Positions 1 to 12,865 are shown, counted from the stretch's first letter. The stretch is DNA of 64,000 nt from Bombus terrestris (GCF_910591885.1 NC_063275.1:11272501-11336500); one strand, 5' to 3'. Made by a program: numbers and translations. Notes: generated by a model not told the origin, from the letters alone.

Positions 1-123
1 GTATATAACGTTGTACGAGATACGGCAATGCTATATAACTTTATACCTTGTATAGTAATAGTATATAACGATATACGTTATATCGCAATAGTATATAACG
101 TTATACGTTATATCGTTATACTA

Positions 124-135
124 TATAACGTTATA
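124..135. other. 12-bp perfect palindrome, monomer positions 4-15 (example)
   Basis: TATAACGTTATA equals its own reverse complement. It is present in most monomers of the canonical type and so recurs roughly every 30 bp. It contains AACGTT, the AclI recognition site. Hairpin or cruciform formation is possible in principle; nothing here shows that it happens. Confidence 0.85.
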
Positions 136-223
136 CGTTGTATCGTAATAGTATATAACGTTATAACTTATATTGTAATAGTATATAACGTTATGCGTTA
201 TAACGTATTACTATATAACATGA

Positions 224-237
224 TACGATATATCGTA
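224..237. other. 14-bp perfect palindrome, monomer positions 14-27 (example)
   Basis: TACGATATATCGTA equals its own reverse complement. It occurs in variants whose positions 8-15 read ACATGATA, ACGAGATA or ACGTGATA and which therefore lack the 12-bp palindrome. The two dyads are thus nearly exclusive. Exceptions carrying both are the monomers at 6663 and 48056. Confidence 0.85.
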
Positions 238-360
238 ATGCAATATAACGTTATACGTTATATCGCAATAGTATATAACGTTATACGATATAACGTAATA
301 CTGTATAACATGATACGATATATCCTAATGCTATATAACGTTATAACTTATATCGTAATA

Positions 361-660
361 GTATATAACGTTATACGTAGTATCGTAATAGTATTTAACG
401 TTATACGTTATATCGTAATACTATATAAAGTTATACGTTATAACGTAATACTATATAACGTGATACGATATATCGTAATAGTATATAACGTTATACGTTA
501 TATCGTAACAGTATTTAACGTTATACGTTATATCGTAATACTATATAACGTTATAAATTATAACGTATTACTATATAACGTGATACGATATATCGTAATG
601 CTATATAACGTTATACGTTATATCGCAATAGTATATAACGTTATACGATATAACGTAATA
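361..660 (+). repeat. Diverged partial copy of the 11-mer module
   Basis: Ten monomers in the same variant order as the 330-bp unit at 5673. It shares the GTATTTAACG monomers, the CTATATAAAGTTATAC monomer and a monomer that is ATAAATTATAACG here and ATAAGTTATAACG there. Similarity stops after about 660. It differs from the three tandem copies more than they differ from each other, so it is an older or separately evolving single copy. Confidence 0.7.
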
Positions 661-690
661 ATATATAACCTGATACGATATATCCTAATG

Positions 691-720
691 CTATATAACG
701 TTATACCTTGAATCGCAATA
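691..720 (+). repeat. TGA-bearing marker monomer (example)
   Basis: A variant reading CCTTGAATCGC at positions 16-26 in place of CGTTATATCGT. In the open frame it gives Pro followed by TGA. I count at least 58 copies of this variant across the window; further examples end open frames at 2181, 9113, 22435, 37519, 49096 and 63252. It nearly always follows a monomer ending ATATCCTAATG or similar, so it marks a fixed place in the variant order. Its spread by array amplification is the main reason the open frames stop. Confidence 0.85.
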
Positions 721-1260
721 GTATATGACGTTATACGCTATACCGTAATAGTATATACCGTAATACGTTATTTCGTAATACCATATAACGTTATACGTTA
801 TATCGTAATTGTACATAACGTTATGCGTTATATCGCAATAGTATATACCGTTATACGTTATAACGTATTACTGTACAACGAGATACGATATATCGTAATG
901 CTATATAACGTTATAACTTATATCGTAATAGTATATAACGTTATACGTTATATCGTAACAGTATATAACGTTATACGTTATGTCATATTACTATATAACT
1001 TTATCTGTTGTGACGTAATACTATAAAACGTGATACGATATATCGTAATGCTATATAACGTTATACGTTATATCGCAATAGTATATAACGTTATACGTTA
1101 TAACGTATTACTATATAACGAGATACGATATATCGTAATGCTATATAACGTTATAACTTATATCGTAATAATATATAACGTTATGCGTTATATCGTAATA
1201 GTATATAACGTTATACGTTATATCCTAATACTATATAACGTTATACGATATAACGTAATA

Positions 1261-2010
1261 CTATATAACATGATACGATATATCCTAATACTATATAACG
1301 TTGTATCTTTAATCGCAATAGTATATAACGTTATAGGTTATATCGTAATTGTATATAACGTTATACGTTATACCGTAACAGTATATAACGTTATACGTTA
1401 TATCGTAATAACATACAACGTTATACGTTATAACGTAATACTATATAACGTGATGCGATATATCGTAATGCTATATAACGTTATACGTTATAACGTATTA
1501 CTATATAACGTGATACGATATATCGTAATGCTATATAACGTTATACGTTATATCGCAATAGTATATAACGTTATAGGTTATAACGTATTACTATATAACG
1601 AGATACGATATATCGTAATGCTATATAACGTTATAACTTGTATCGTAATAATATATAAAGTTATACGTTATATCGTAATAGTATATAACGTTATACGTTA
1701 TATCCTAATACTATATAACGTTATACGATATAACGTAATACTATATAACATGATACGATATATCCTAATGCTATATAACGTTGTATCTTTAATCGCAATA
1801 GTATATAACGTTATACATTATATCGTAATTGTATATAACGTTATACGTTATACCGTAACAGTATATAACGTTATACGTTATATCGTAATAACATACAACG
1901 TTATATGTTATAACGTAATACTATATAACGTGATGCGATATATCGTAATGCTATATAACGTTATACGTTATAACGTATTACTATATAACGTGATACGATA
2001 TATCGTAATG
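1261..2010 (+). repeat. 480-bp (16-mer) partial tandem duplication
   Basis: Bases 1261-1530 repeat at 1741-2010 with an offset of exactly 16 monomers. Shared features are the TTGTATCTTTAATCGC monomer, a monomer starting ACATACAACG, and the GTGATGCGATAT monomer. Single-base differences (for example ATAGG versus ATACA near 1335 and 1815) distinguish the copies. The pattern recurs at 3144 and 3624 in unit 2 of the 1.88-kb pair. Confidence 0.85.
1291..1320 (+). repeat. TTGTATCTTTAATCGC marker monomer (example)
   Basis: A strongly diverged variant reading GTTGTATCTTTAATCGC where the consensus reads GTTATACGTTATATCGT. It is easy to find by eye and serves as a HOR landmark. Further copies are at about 1771, 3174, 3654, 11133, 24944, 25394, 27763, 31591, 40478 and 51241. 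It loses both the first palindrome and one CpG. Confidence 0.85.
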
Positions 2011-2040
2011 CTATATAACGTTATAACTTATTTCGTAATA

Positions 2041-2070
2041 GTATATAACGTTATACGTTATATCGTAATA
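2041..2070 (+). repeat. Canonical 30-bp monomer (example)
   Basis: A monomer matching the consensus at all 30 positions, given as a reference copy. It splits into four sub-units of 8, 7, 8 and 7 bases, each starting with GT or CGT. The C or G of each start falls at positions 1, 9, 16 and 24, and the next monomer continues the spacing. This suggests the 30-mer grew from a roughly 7.5-bp ancestor close to CGTTATA. That origin is inference. It is supported by the 23-bp and 37-bp monomers elsewhere, which differ from 30 by exactly one 7-base sub-unit. Confidence 0.85.
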
Positions 2071-3090
2071 GTATATAACGTTATATGTTATATCCTAATA
2101 CTATATAATGTTATACGGTATAACGTAATACTATATAACACGATACGATATATCCTAATGCTATATAACGTTATACCTTGAATCGCAATAGTATATAACG
2201 TTATACGTTATGTCGTAATTGTATATAACGTTATACGTTATATCCTAATACTTTATAACGTTATACGTTATAACGTATTACCATATAACGTGATACGATA
2301 TATCGTAATGCTATATAACGTTATAACTTATATCGTAATAATATATGACGTTATACGTTATATGGTAATAGTATATAACGTTATACGTTATATCCTAATA
2401 CTATATAACGTTATACGATATAACGTAATATTATATAACATGATACGATATATCCTAATCCTATATAACGTTATACCTTGAATCGCAATAGTATATAACG
2501 TTATAGGTTATATCGTAATTGTATATAACGATATACGTTATACCGTAACAGTATATAACGTTATACGTTATATCGCAATAGTATATAACGTTATACGTTG
2601 TATGGTAATAGTATATAACGTTATACGTTATATCGTAATTGTATATAACGTTATACGTTATATGGTTATTGTATATAACGTTATACGTTATACCGTAACT
2701 GTATATAACGTTATACGTTATATCGTAATTGTATATAACGTTATACGTTATATCGTAATTGTACATACCGTTATACGTTATATCGCAATAGTATATACCG
2801 TTATACGTTATAACGTATTGCTATATAACGAGATACGATATATCGTAATGCTGTATACGGTTATAACTTATATCGTAATAGTACATAACGTTATGCGTCA
2901 TAACGTATTACTATATAACATGATACGATATATCGTAATGCTATATAACGTTATACGTTATATCGCAATAGTAAAAAACGTTATACGTTGTATAGTAATA
3001 ATATATAACGTTATACGTTATATCGTAATTGTATATAACGTTATACGTTATACCGTAACTGTATATAACGTTATACGTTATATCGTAATA

Positions 3091-3113
3091 ACGTTATACG
3101 TTATATCATAATA
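3091..3113 (+). repeat. Truncated 23-bp monomer
   Basis: Begins ACGTTATACG directly after a complete monomer and lacks the first seven bases (GTATATA). It sits at the junction of the two 1.88-kb units and shifts the register by -7. It is repeated at 12843-12865 in copy B. The loss of exactly one 7-base sub-unit fits unequal exchange in sub-unit register. Confidence 0.92.
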
Positions 3114-4403
3114 CTACATAACGTTATACGATATAACGTAATACTATATAACATGATATGATATATCCTAATACTATATAACGTTGTATCTTTAATCGCA
3201 ATAGTATATAACGTTATACGTTATATCGTAATTGTATATAACGTTATACGTTATACCGTAACAGTATATAGCGTTATACGTTATATCGTAATAACATACA
3301 ACGTTATACGTTATAACGTAATACTATATAACGTGATGCGATATATCGTAATGCTATATAACGTTATACGTTATAACGTATTACTATATAACGTGATACG
3401 ATATATCGTAATGCTATATAACGTTATACGTTATATCGCAATAGCATATAACGTTATAGGTTATAACGTATTACTATATAACGAGATACGATATATCGTA
3501 ATGCTATATAACGTTATAACTTGTATCGTAATAATATATAAAGTTATACGTTATATCGTAATAGTATATAACGTTATACGTTATATCCTAATACTATATA
3601 ACGTTATACGATATAACGTAATACTGTATAACATGATACGATATATCCTAATGCTATATAACGTTGTATCTTTAATCGCAATAGTATATAACGTTATACG
3701 TTATATCGTAATTGTATATAACGTTATACGTTATACCGTAACAGTATATAACGTTATACGTTATATCGTAATAACATACAACGTTATACGTTATAACGTA
3801 ATACTATATAACGTGATGCGATATATCGTAATGCTATATAACGTTATACGTTATAACGTATTACTATATAACGTGATACGATATATCGTAATGCTATATA
3901 ACGTTATAACTTATTTCGTAATAGTATATAACGTTATACGTTATATCGTAATAGTAAATAACGTTATATGTTATATCCTAATGCTATATAATGTTATACG
4001 GTATAACGTAATACTATATAACATGATACGATATATCCTAATGCTATATAACGTTATACCTTGAATCGCAATAGTATATAACGTTATACGTTATGTCGTA
4101 ATTGTATATAACGTTATACGTTATATCCTAATACTTTATAACGTTATACGTTATAACGTATTACCATATAACGTGATACGATATATCGTAATGCTATATA
4201 ACGTTATAACTTATATCGTAATAATATATGACGTTATACGTTATATGGTAATAGTATATAACGTTATACGTTATATCCTAATACTATATAACGTTATACG
4301 ATATAACGTAATATTATATAACATGATACGATATATCCTAATCCTATATAACGTTATACCTTGAATCGCAATAGTATATAACGTTATAGGTTATATCGTA
4401 ATT

Positions 4404-4440
4404 GTATATAACGATATACGTTATACGTTATATCGCAATA
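4404..4440 (+). repeat. Extended 37-bp monomer
   Basis: Carries seven extra bases and restores the register lost at 3091. Compared with the 60 bases at 2521-2580, it is the product of a 23-base deletion that fused two monomers at a shared ACGTTATA-like stretch. Its copy in unit B is at 14156-14192. Confidence 0.9.
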
Positions 4441-5160
4441 GTATATAACGTTATACGTTGTATGGTAATAGTATATAACGTTATACGTTATATCGTAATT
4501 GTATATAACGTTATACGTTATATCGTTATTGTATATAACGTTATACGTTATACCGTAACTGTATATAACGTTATACGTTATATCGTAATTGTATATAACG
4601 TTATACGTTATATCGTAATTGTACATACCGTTATACGTTATATCGCAATACTATATACCGTTATAAGTTATAACGTATTACTATATAACGAGATACGATA
4701 TATCGTAATGCTGTATACGGTTATAACTTATATTGTAATAGTACATAACGTTATGCGTCATAACGTATTACTATATAACATGATACGATATATCGTAATG
4801 CTATATAACGTTATACGTTATATCGCAATAGTAAATAACGTTATACGTTGTATAGTAATAATATATAACGTTATACGTTATATCGTAATTGTATATAACG
4901 TTATACGTTATACCGTAACTGTATATAACGTTATACGTTATATCGTAATTGTATATAACGTTATACTTTATATCGTAATTGTATATACCGTTATACGTTA
5001 TATCGCATTAGTATATACCGTTATACGTTATAACGTATTACTATATAACGAGATACGATATATCGTAATGCTATGTACCGTTATAACTTATATCGTAATA
5101 GTATATAACGTTATGCGTTATAACGTATTACTATATAACATGATACGATATATCGTAATG

Positions 5161-5192
5161 CTGTATATAACGTTATACGTTATATCGCAATA
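5161..5192 (+). repeat. 32-bp monomer
   Basis: Starts CTGTATATAACG, two bases longer than CTATATAACG, and moves the register by +2. It is found again at 14913-14944. No other 32-bp monomer was seen. Confidence 0.92.
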
Positions 5193-5432
5193 GTATATAA
5201 CGTTGTACGTTATATCGTTATACTATATAACGTTATACGTTATACCGTAATAGTATATAACATGATACGATATATCGTAATGCTATACAACATGATACGA
5301 TATATCCTAATGCTATATAACAATATACGTTATAACGTATTACTATATAACGTAATACGATATGTCGTAATGCTATATAACGTTATAACTTATATCGTAA
5401 TAGTATATAAGGTTATACGTTATAGCGTAATT

Positions 5433-5582
5433 GTATATAACGTTGTACGTTTTATCGTAATACTATATAACGTTATAGGTTATATGGTATTAGTATATAA
5501 CGTTGTATGATATACGGCAATGCTATATAACTTTATACCTTGTATAGTAATAGTATATAACGATATACGTTATATCGCAATA
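5433..5582 (+). repeat. Landmark block of five rare variants
   Basis: Five successive diverged monomers: one with GTTGTACGTTTTATCG, one with TTATAGGTTATATGG, one with TATACGGCAATG, one with CTATATAACTTTATACC, and one with GTATATAACGATATACG. The same order occurs at 15185-15334, 31651-31799, 44248-44396 and 55015-55163. The last three of the five open the window at 1-90. Its presence in all HOR families shows they descend from one array. Confidence 0.85.
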
Positions 5583-5672
5583 GTATATAACGTTATACGA
5601 TATAACGTAATACTGTATAACATGATACGATATATCCTAATGCTATATAACGTTATAACTTATATCGTAATA

Positions 5673-6662
5673 GTATATAACGTTATACGTAATATCGTAA
5701 CAGTAATTAACGTTATACGTTATATCGTAATACTATATAAAGTTATACGCTATAACGTAATACTATATAACGTGATACGATATATCGTAATAGTATATAA
5801 CGTTATACGTTATATCGTAACAGTATTTAACGTTATACGTTATATCGTAATACTATATAACGTTATAAGTTATAACGTATTACTATATAACGTGATACGA
5901 TATATCGTAATGCTATATAACGTTATACGTTATATGGCAATAGTATATAACGTTATACGATATAACGTAATACTATATAACGTTACACGTTATATCGTAA
6001 TAGTATATAACGTTATACGTAATATCGTAACAGTAATTAACGTTATACGTTATATCGTAATACTATATAAAGTTATACGCTATAACGTAATACTATATAA
6101 CGTGATACGATATATCGTAATAGTATATAACGTTATACGTTATATCGTAACAGTATTTAACGTTATACGTTATATCGTAATACTATATAACGTTATAAGT
6201 TATAACGTATTACTATATAACGTGATACGATATATCGTAATGCTATATAACGTTATACGTTATATGGCAATAGTATATAACGTTATACGATATAACGTAA
6301 TACTATATATCGTTACACGTTATATCGTAATAGTATATAACGTTATACGTAATATCGTAACAGTAATTAACGTTATACGTTATAACGTAATACTATATAA
6401 AGTTATACGCTATAACGTAATACTATATAACGTGATACGATATATCGTAATAGTTTATAACGTTATACGTTATATCGTAACAGTATTTAACGTTATACGT
6501 TATATCGTAATACTATATAACGTTATAAGTTATAACGTATTACTATATAACGTGATACGATATATCGTAATGCTATATAACGTTATACGTTATATGGCAA
6601 TAGTATATAACGTTATACGATATAACGTAATACTATATAACGTTACACGTTATATCGTAATA
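5673..6662 (+). repeat. 330-bp 11-mer, three tandem copies
   Basis: Units 5673-6002, 6003-6332 and 6333-6662 are nearly identical. Each begins with a monomer containing ACGTAATATCG, followed by GTAATTAACG and then CTATATAAAGTTATACGC. Differences are single bases, for example CTATATATCG at 6303 and TATAACG for TATATCG near 6382. This is a simple local amplification inside the 9.7-kb HOR and is present in both copies, so it happened before they split. Confidence 0.93.
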
Positions 6663-7022
6663 GTATATAACGTTATACGATATATCGTAATTGTATATAA
6701 CGTTATACGTTATACCGTAACAGTAGATGACGTTATACGTTATATCGTAATAGTATATGACGTTATACGTTATATCGTCGTAGTATATAACATGATACAA
6801 TATATCGTAATGCTATATAACGTTATACGTTATGTCGCAATAGTATATAACGTTATACCATGTATCGTAATACTATATAACGTTATACGTTATATCGCAA
6901 TAATATATAACGTTATACGATATAACGTAATACTATATAACGTTATACGTTATATCGTAATAGTATATAACATGATACGATATATCGTAATGCTATATAA
7001 CGTTATAACTTATATCGTTATA

Positions 7023-7112
7023 GTATATAACGTTATACGTTATATCGTAACAGTATATAACGTTATACGTTATATCGTAACAGTATATAACGTTATACGT
7101 TATATCGTAACA
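7023..7112 (+). repeat. Run of three identical monomers ending CGTAACA
   Basis: Three adjacent monomers with the same 30 bases, followed by one ending CGTATTA and then the CTTTATCCGTTG variant. Identical neighbours are rare in this array, so this is a recent slippage or conversion product. The partner in copy B is 16715-16804. Confidence 0.85.
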
Positions 7113-10100
7113 GTATATAACGTTATACGTTATATCGTATTACTGTATAACTTTATCCGTTGTTACGTAATACTATAAAACGTGATACGATATATCGTAA
7201 TGCTATATAACGTTATACGTTATATCGCAAAAGCATATAACGTTATACGTTATAACGTATTACTATATAATGAGATACGATATATCGTAATGCTATATAA
7301 CGTTATACGTTATAACGTATTACTATATAACGTGATACGATATATCGTAATGCTATATAACGTTATACGTTGTAACGTATTACTATATAACGTGATACGA
7401 TATATCGTAATGCTATATAACGTTATAACTTATTTCGTAATAGTATATAACGTCATACGTTATATCGTAATAGTACATAACGTTACACGTTATATCCTAA
7501 TACTATATAATGTTATACGATATAACGTAATACTATATAACATGATACGATATATCCTAATGCTATATAACGTTATACCTTGAATCGCAATAGTATATAA
7601 CGTTATACGTTATGTCGTAATTGTATATAACGTTATACGTTATATCCTAATACTGTATAACGTTATACGTTATAACGTATTACTATATAACGTGATACGA
7701 TATATCGTAATGCTATATAACGTTATAACTTTTATCGTAATAATATATGACGTTATACGTTATATCGTAATAGTATATCACGTTATACGTTATAACGTAT
7801 TACTATATAACGTGATACGATATATCGTAATGCTATATAACGTTATAACTTATATCGTAATAATATATGACGTTATGGGTTATATCGTTATACTACATAA
7901 CGTTATACGTTATATCGTTATGCTATATAACGTTCTACGTTATATCGTAATAGTATATAACGTTATACGATATATCCTAATCCTATATAACGTTATACCT
8001 TGAATCGCAATAGTATATAACGTTATACGTTATATCGTAATTGTATATAACGGTATACGTTATACCGTAACAGTATATAACGTTATACGTTATATCGCAA
8101 TAGTATATAACGTTATACGTTGTATGGTAATAGTATATAACGTTATACGTTATATCGTAATTGTATATAACGTTATACGTTATATCGTAATTGTACATAC
8201 CGTTATACGTTATATCGCAATAGTATATACCGTTATACGTTATAACGTATTACTATATAACGAGATACGATATATCGTAATGCTATATACCGTTATAGCT
8301 TATATCGTAATAGTATATAACGTTATGCGTCATAACGTATTACCATATAACATGATACGATATATCGTAATGCTATATAACGTTATACGTTATATCGCAA
8401 TAGTATATAACGTTATACGTTATATCGTTATACTACATAACGTTATACGTTATATCGTTATGCTATATAACGTTATACGTTATATCGTAATAGTATATAA
8501 CGTTATACGTTATATCGTAATTGTATATAACGTTATACGTTATACCGTAACAGTATATAACGTAATACGTTATATCGTAATAGTATATAACGTTATACGT
8601 TATATCGTAATAGTATATAACATGGTACGATATATCGTAATGCTATATAACGTTATACGTTATATCGCAATAGTATATAACGTTATACGTTATATCGTTA
8701 TACTATATAACGTTATACGTTATAGCGTAATAGTATATAACATGATACGATATATCGTAATGCTATATAACGTTATACGTTATAACGTATTACTATATAA
8801 CGTGATACGATATATCGTAATGCTATATAACGTTATACGTTATATCGCAATAGTATATAACGTTATACGTTATAACGTATTACTATATAACGAGATACGA
8901 TATATCGTAATGCTATATAACGAGATACGATATATCGTAATGCTATATAACGTTATAACTTGTATCGTAATAATATATAACGTCATACGTTATTTCGTAA
9001 TAGTATATAACGTTATACGTTATATCCTAATACTATATAATGTTATACGATATTACGTAATACTATATAACATGATACGATATATCCTAATGCTATATAA
9101 CGTTATACCTTGAATCGCAATAGTATATAACGTTATACGTTATGTCGTAATTGTATATAACGTTATACGTTATATCCTAATACTGTATAACGTTATACGT
9201 TATAACGTATTACTATATAACGTGATACGATATATCGTAATGCTATATAACGTTATAACTTATATCGTAATAATATATGACGTTATACGTTATATCGTAA
9301 TAGTATATAACGTTATACGTTATAACGTATTACTATATAACGACATACGATATATCGTAATGCTATATAACGTTGTAACCTATATCGTAATAATATATAA
9401 CGTTATACGTTATATCGTTATTGTATATAACGTTATACGTTATACCGTAACTGTATATAACGTTATACGTTATATCGTAATTGTATATAACGTTATACGT
9501 TATATCGTAATTGTACATACCGTTATACGTTATATCGCAATAGTATATACCGTTATACGTTATAACGTATTACTATATAACGAGATACGATATATCGTAA
9601 TGCTATATACCGTTATAACTTATATCGTAATAATATATAACGTTATGCGTCATAACGTATTACTATATAACATGATACGATATATCGTAATGCTATATAA
9701 CGTTATACGTTATATCGCAATAGTATATAACGTTATACGTTATATCGTTATACTACATAACGTTATACGTTATATCGTTATGCTATATAACGTTATACGT
9801 TATATCGTAATAGTATATAACGTTATACGTTGCATCCTAATACTATATAACGTTATACGATACAACGTAATACTATATAACATGATACGATATATCCTAA
9901 TGGTATATAACGTTATACCTTGAATCGCAATAGTATATAACGTTATACGTTATATCGTAATTGTATATAACGTTATACGTTATACCGTAACAGTATATAA
10001 CGTAATACGTTATATCGTAATAGTATATAACGTTATACGTTATATCGTAATAGTATATAACATGATACGATATATCGTAATGCTATATAACGTAATACGT

Positions 10101-10772
10101 TATATCGCAATAGTATATAACGTTATACGATATAACGTAATACTATATAACGTTATACGTTATATCGTAATAGTATATAACATGATACGATATATCGTAA
10201 TGCTATATAACGTTATACGTTATATCGCAATAGTATATAACGTTATACGTTGTATAGTAATAATATATAACGTTATACGTTATATCGTAATTGTATATAA
10301 CGTTATACGTTATACCGTAACTGTATATAACGTTATACGTTATATCGTAATTGTATATAACGTTATACGTTATATCGTAATTGTATATACCGTTATACGT
10401 TATATCGCAATAGTATATACCGTTATACGTTATAACGTATTACTATATAACGAGATACGATATATCGTAATGCTATGTACCGTTATAACTTATATCGCTA
10501 TACTATATAACGTTATACGTTATACCGTAATAGTATATAACATGATACGATATATCGTAATGCTATATAACATGATACGATATATCCTAATGCTATATAA
10601 CGTTATACGTTATATCGTATTACTATATAACTTTATACGTTGTGACGTAATACTATAAACCGTGATACGATATATCGTAATGCTATATAACGTTATACGT
10701 TATATCGCAATAGTATATAACGTTATACGTTATAACGTATTACTATATAACGAGATACGATATATCGTAATG

Positions 10773-10982
10773 CTATATAACGTTGTAACCTATATCGTAA
10801 TATTATATAACGTTATACGTTATATCGTTATTGTATATAACGTTATACGTTATACCGTAACTGTATATAACGTTATACGTTATATCGTAATTGTATATAA
10901 CGTTATACGTTACATCCTAATACTATATAACGTTATACGATACAACATAATACTATATAACGAGATACGATATATCGTAATG
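10773..10982 (+). repeat. Seven-monomer insertion present in copy B, absent from A
   Basis: Between the CGAGATACG monomer at 10743 and the TTATAACTTAT monomer at 10983, copy B has 210 extra bases. They start with GTTGTAACCTATATCG and end with a second CGAGATACG monomer. The third copy has the same leading variants at 20465. At this point B and C resemble each other more than A, so B was either the template for C or A lost the segment. Confidence 0.8.
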
Positions 10983-12842
10983 CTATATAACGTTATAACT
11001 TATATCGTAATAATATATAACGTTATGCGTTATATCGTAATAGTATATAACGTTATACGTTATATCCTAATACTATATAACGTTATACGATATAACGTAA
11101 TACTATATAACATGAAACGATATATCCTAATACTATATAACGTTGTATCTTTAATCGCAATAGTATATAACGTTATAGGTTATATCGTAATTGTATATAA
11201 CGTTATACGTTATACCGTAACAGTATATAACGTTATACGTTATATCGTAATAACATACAACGTTATACGTTATAACGTAATACTATATAACGTGATGCGA
11301 TATATCGTAATGCTATATAACGTTATACGTTATAACGTATTACTATATAACGTGATACGATATATCGTAATGCTATATAACGTTATACGTTATATCGCAA
11401 TAGCATATAACGTTATAGGTTATAACGTATTACTATATAACGAGATACGATATATCGTAATGCTATATAACGTTATAACTTGTATCGTAATAATATATAA
11501 AGTTATACGTTATATCGTAATAGTATATAACGTTATACGTTATATCCTAATACTATATAACGTTATACGATGTAACGTAATACTATATAACATGATACGA
11601 TATATCCTAATGCTATATAACGTTGTATCTTTAATCGCAATAGTATATAACGTTATACATTATATCGTAATTGTATATAACGTTATACGTTATATCGCAA
11701 TAGTATATAACGTTATACGTTATAACGTATTACTATATAACGTGATACGATATATCGTAATGCTATATAACGTTATAACTTATTTCGTAATAGTATATAA
11801 CGTTATACGTTATATCGTAATAGTATATAACGTTATATGTTATATCCTAATACTATATAATGTTATACGGTATAACGTAATACTATATAACACGATACGA
11901 TATATCCTAATGCTATATAACGTTATACCTTGAATCGCAATAGTATATAACGTTATACGTTATGTCGTAATTGTATATAACGTTATACGTTATATCCTAA
12001 TACTTTATAACGTTATACGTTATAACGTATTACCATATAACGTGATACGATATATCGTAATGCTATATAACGTTATAACTTATATCGTAATAATATATGA
12101 CGTTATACGTTATATGGTAATAGTATATAACGTTATACGTTATATCCTAATACTATATAACGTTATACGATATAACGTAATATTATATAACATGATACGA
12201 TATATCCTAATCCTATATAACGTTATACCTTGAATCGCAATAGTATATAACGTTATAGGTTATATCGTAATTGTATATAACGATATACGTTATACCGTAA
12301 CAGTATATAACGTTATACGTTATATCGCAATAGTATATAACGTTATACGTTGTATGGTAATAGTATATAACGTTATACGTTATATCGTAATTGTATATAA
12401 CGTTATACGTTATATCGTTATTGTATATAACGTTATACGTTATACCGTAACTGTATATAACGTTATACGTTATATCGTAATTGTATATAACGTTATACGT
12501 TATATCGTAATTGTACATACCGTTATACGTTATATCGCAATAGTATATACCGTTATACGTTATAACGTATTGCTATATAACGAGATACGATATATCGTAA
12601 TGCTGTATACGGTTATAGCTTTTATCGTAATAGTACATAACGTTATGCGTCATAACGTATTACTATATAACCTGATACGATATATCGTAATGCTATATAA
12701 CGTTATACGTTATATCGCAATAGTAAAAAACGTTATACGTTGTATAGTAATAATATATAACGTTATACGTTATATCGTAATTGTATATAACGTTATACGT
12801 TATACCGTAACTGTATATAACGTTATACGTTATATCGTAATA

Positions 12843-12865
12843 ACGTTATACGTTATATCATAATA
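12843..12865 (+). repeat. Truncated 23-bp monomer, copy B
   Basis: Exact positional partner of 3091-3113 at offset 9,752, starting ACGTTATACG. Sharing this rare length change supports descent of A and B from one ancestor rather than convergence. Confidence 0.92.

Larger units (their letters stand above)
1..1020 (+). repeat. Leading block: tail of a preceding higher-order repeat
   Basis: Thirty-four monomers upstream of the first complete ~9.7-kb unit. Bases 1-90 match the last three monomers of the landmark block at 5433-5582, and bases 1-120 also match 31711 onward. Bases 271-660 resemble 5583-5972, including a diverged copy of the 330-bp 11-mer. The end (about 961-1020) holds the CTATATAACTTTAT-type monomer that precedes HOR starts elsewhere. 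The block does not line up continuously with the bases just before 10653, so it is either a variant unit or a rearranged one. No gene is seen. Confidence 0.8.
1208..4950 (+). repeat. Nested tandem duplication, ~1.88-kb unit x2
   Basis: Unit 1 (about 1208-3090) and unit 2 (about 3091-4950) carry the same variant order. The offset is 1,883 until 4404 and 1,860 after it. The junction is the truncated 23-bp monomer at 3091, and the offset returns to a whole number of monomers at the 37-bp monomer at 4404. Both units contain two copies of the TTGTATCTTTAATCGC marker 480 bp apart. The same pair is present in copy B at about 11050-14702, so this duplication is older than the 9.7-kb duplication. Confidence 0.88.
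1021..10652 (+). repeat. ~9.7-kb higher-order repeat, copy A (9,632 bp)
   Basis: First full copy of a long HOR; boundaries are set arbitrarily at the CTATAAAACGTG / CTATAAACCGTG landmark monomer. It aligns with copy B at offsets of 9,632, 9,842, 9,752 and 9,692, the steps being whole-monomer gains and losses. Order inside: a 1.88-kb tandem pair (about 1208-4950), a landmark block (5433-5582), the 11-mer triplication (5673-6662), a short identical run (7023-7112), then mixed variants to the end. It is far closer to copy B than its own monomers are to one another: the 702-base stretch from 9222 differs from its partner at 18914 by only one residue when translated in the open frame. Confidence 0.92.

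Noticed and set aside
124..135. Palindromes as rho-independent terminators or protein operators.
   Set aside because: The stems are AT-rich, without loop or U-tract, and recur about every 30 bp. They are a property of the monomer, not single regulatory sites.
2461..2766. Minus-strand open frames with a Tyr/Asn/Ile/Thr decapeptide repeat.
   Set aside because: They are the antisense reading of the same monomers, which also has one stop-free frame. They recur at homologous places (12213, 36419, 44577, 47306, 55344, 58073, 62152) only because the HOR is copied.
28..7178. Long plus-strand open frames (up to 552 codons) coding a hydrophobic decapeptide repeat.
   Set aside because: A 30-bp repeat with one stop-free frame must give such ORFs. 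They end wherever the TGA- or TAA-bearing monomer variants lie, start at whichever ATG or GTG variant comes next, and substitutions show no sparing of codon structure. No promoter, intron or non-repeat domain is present.
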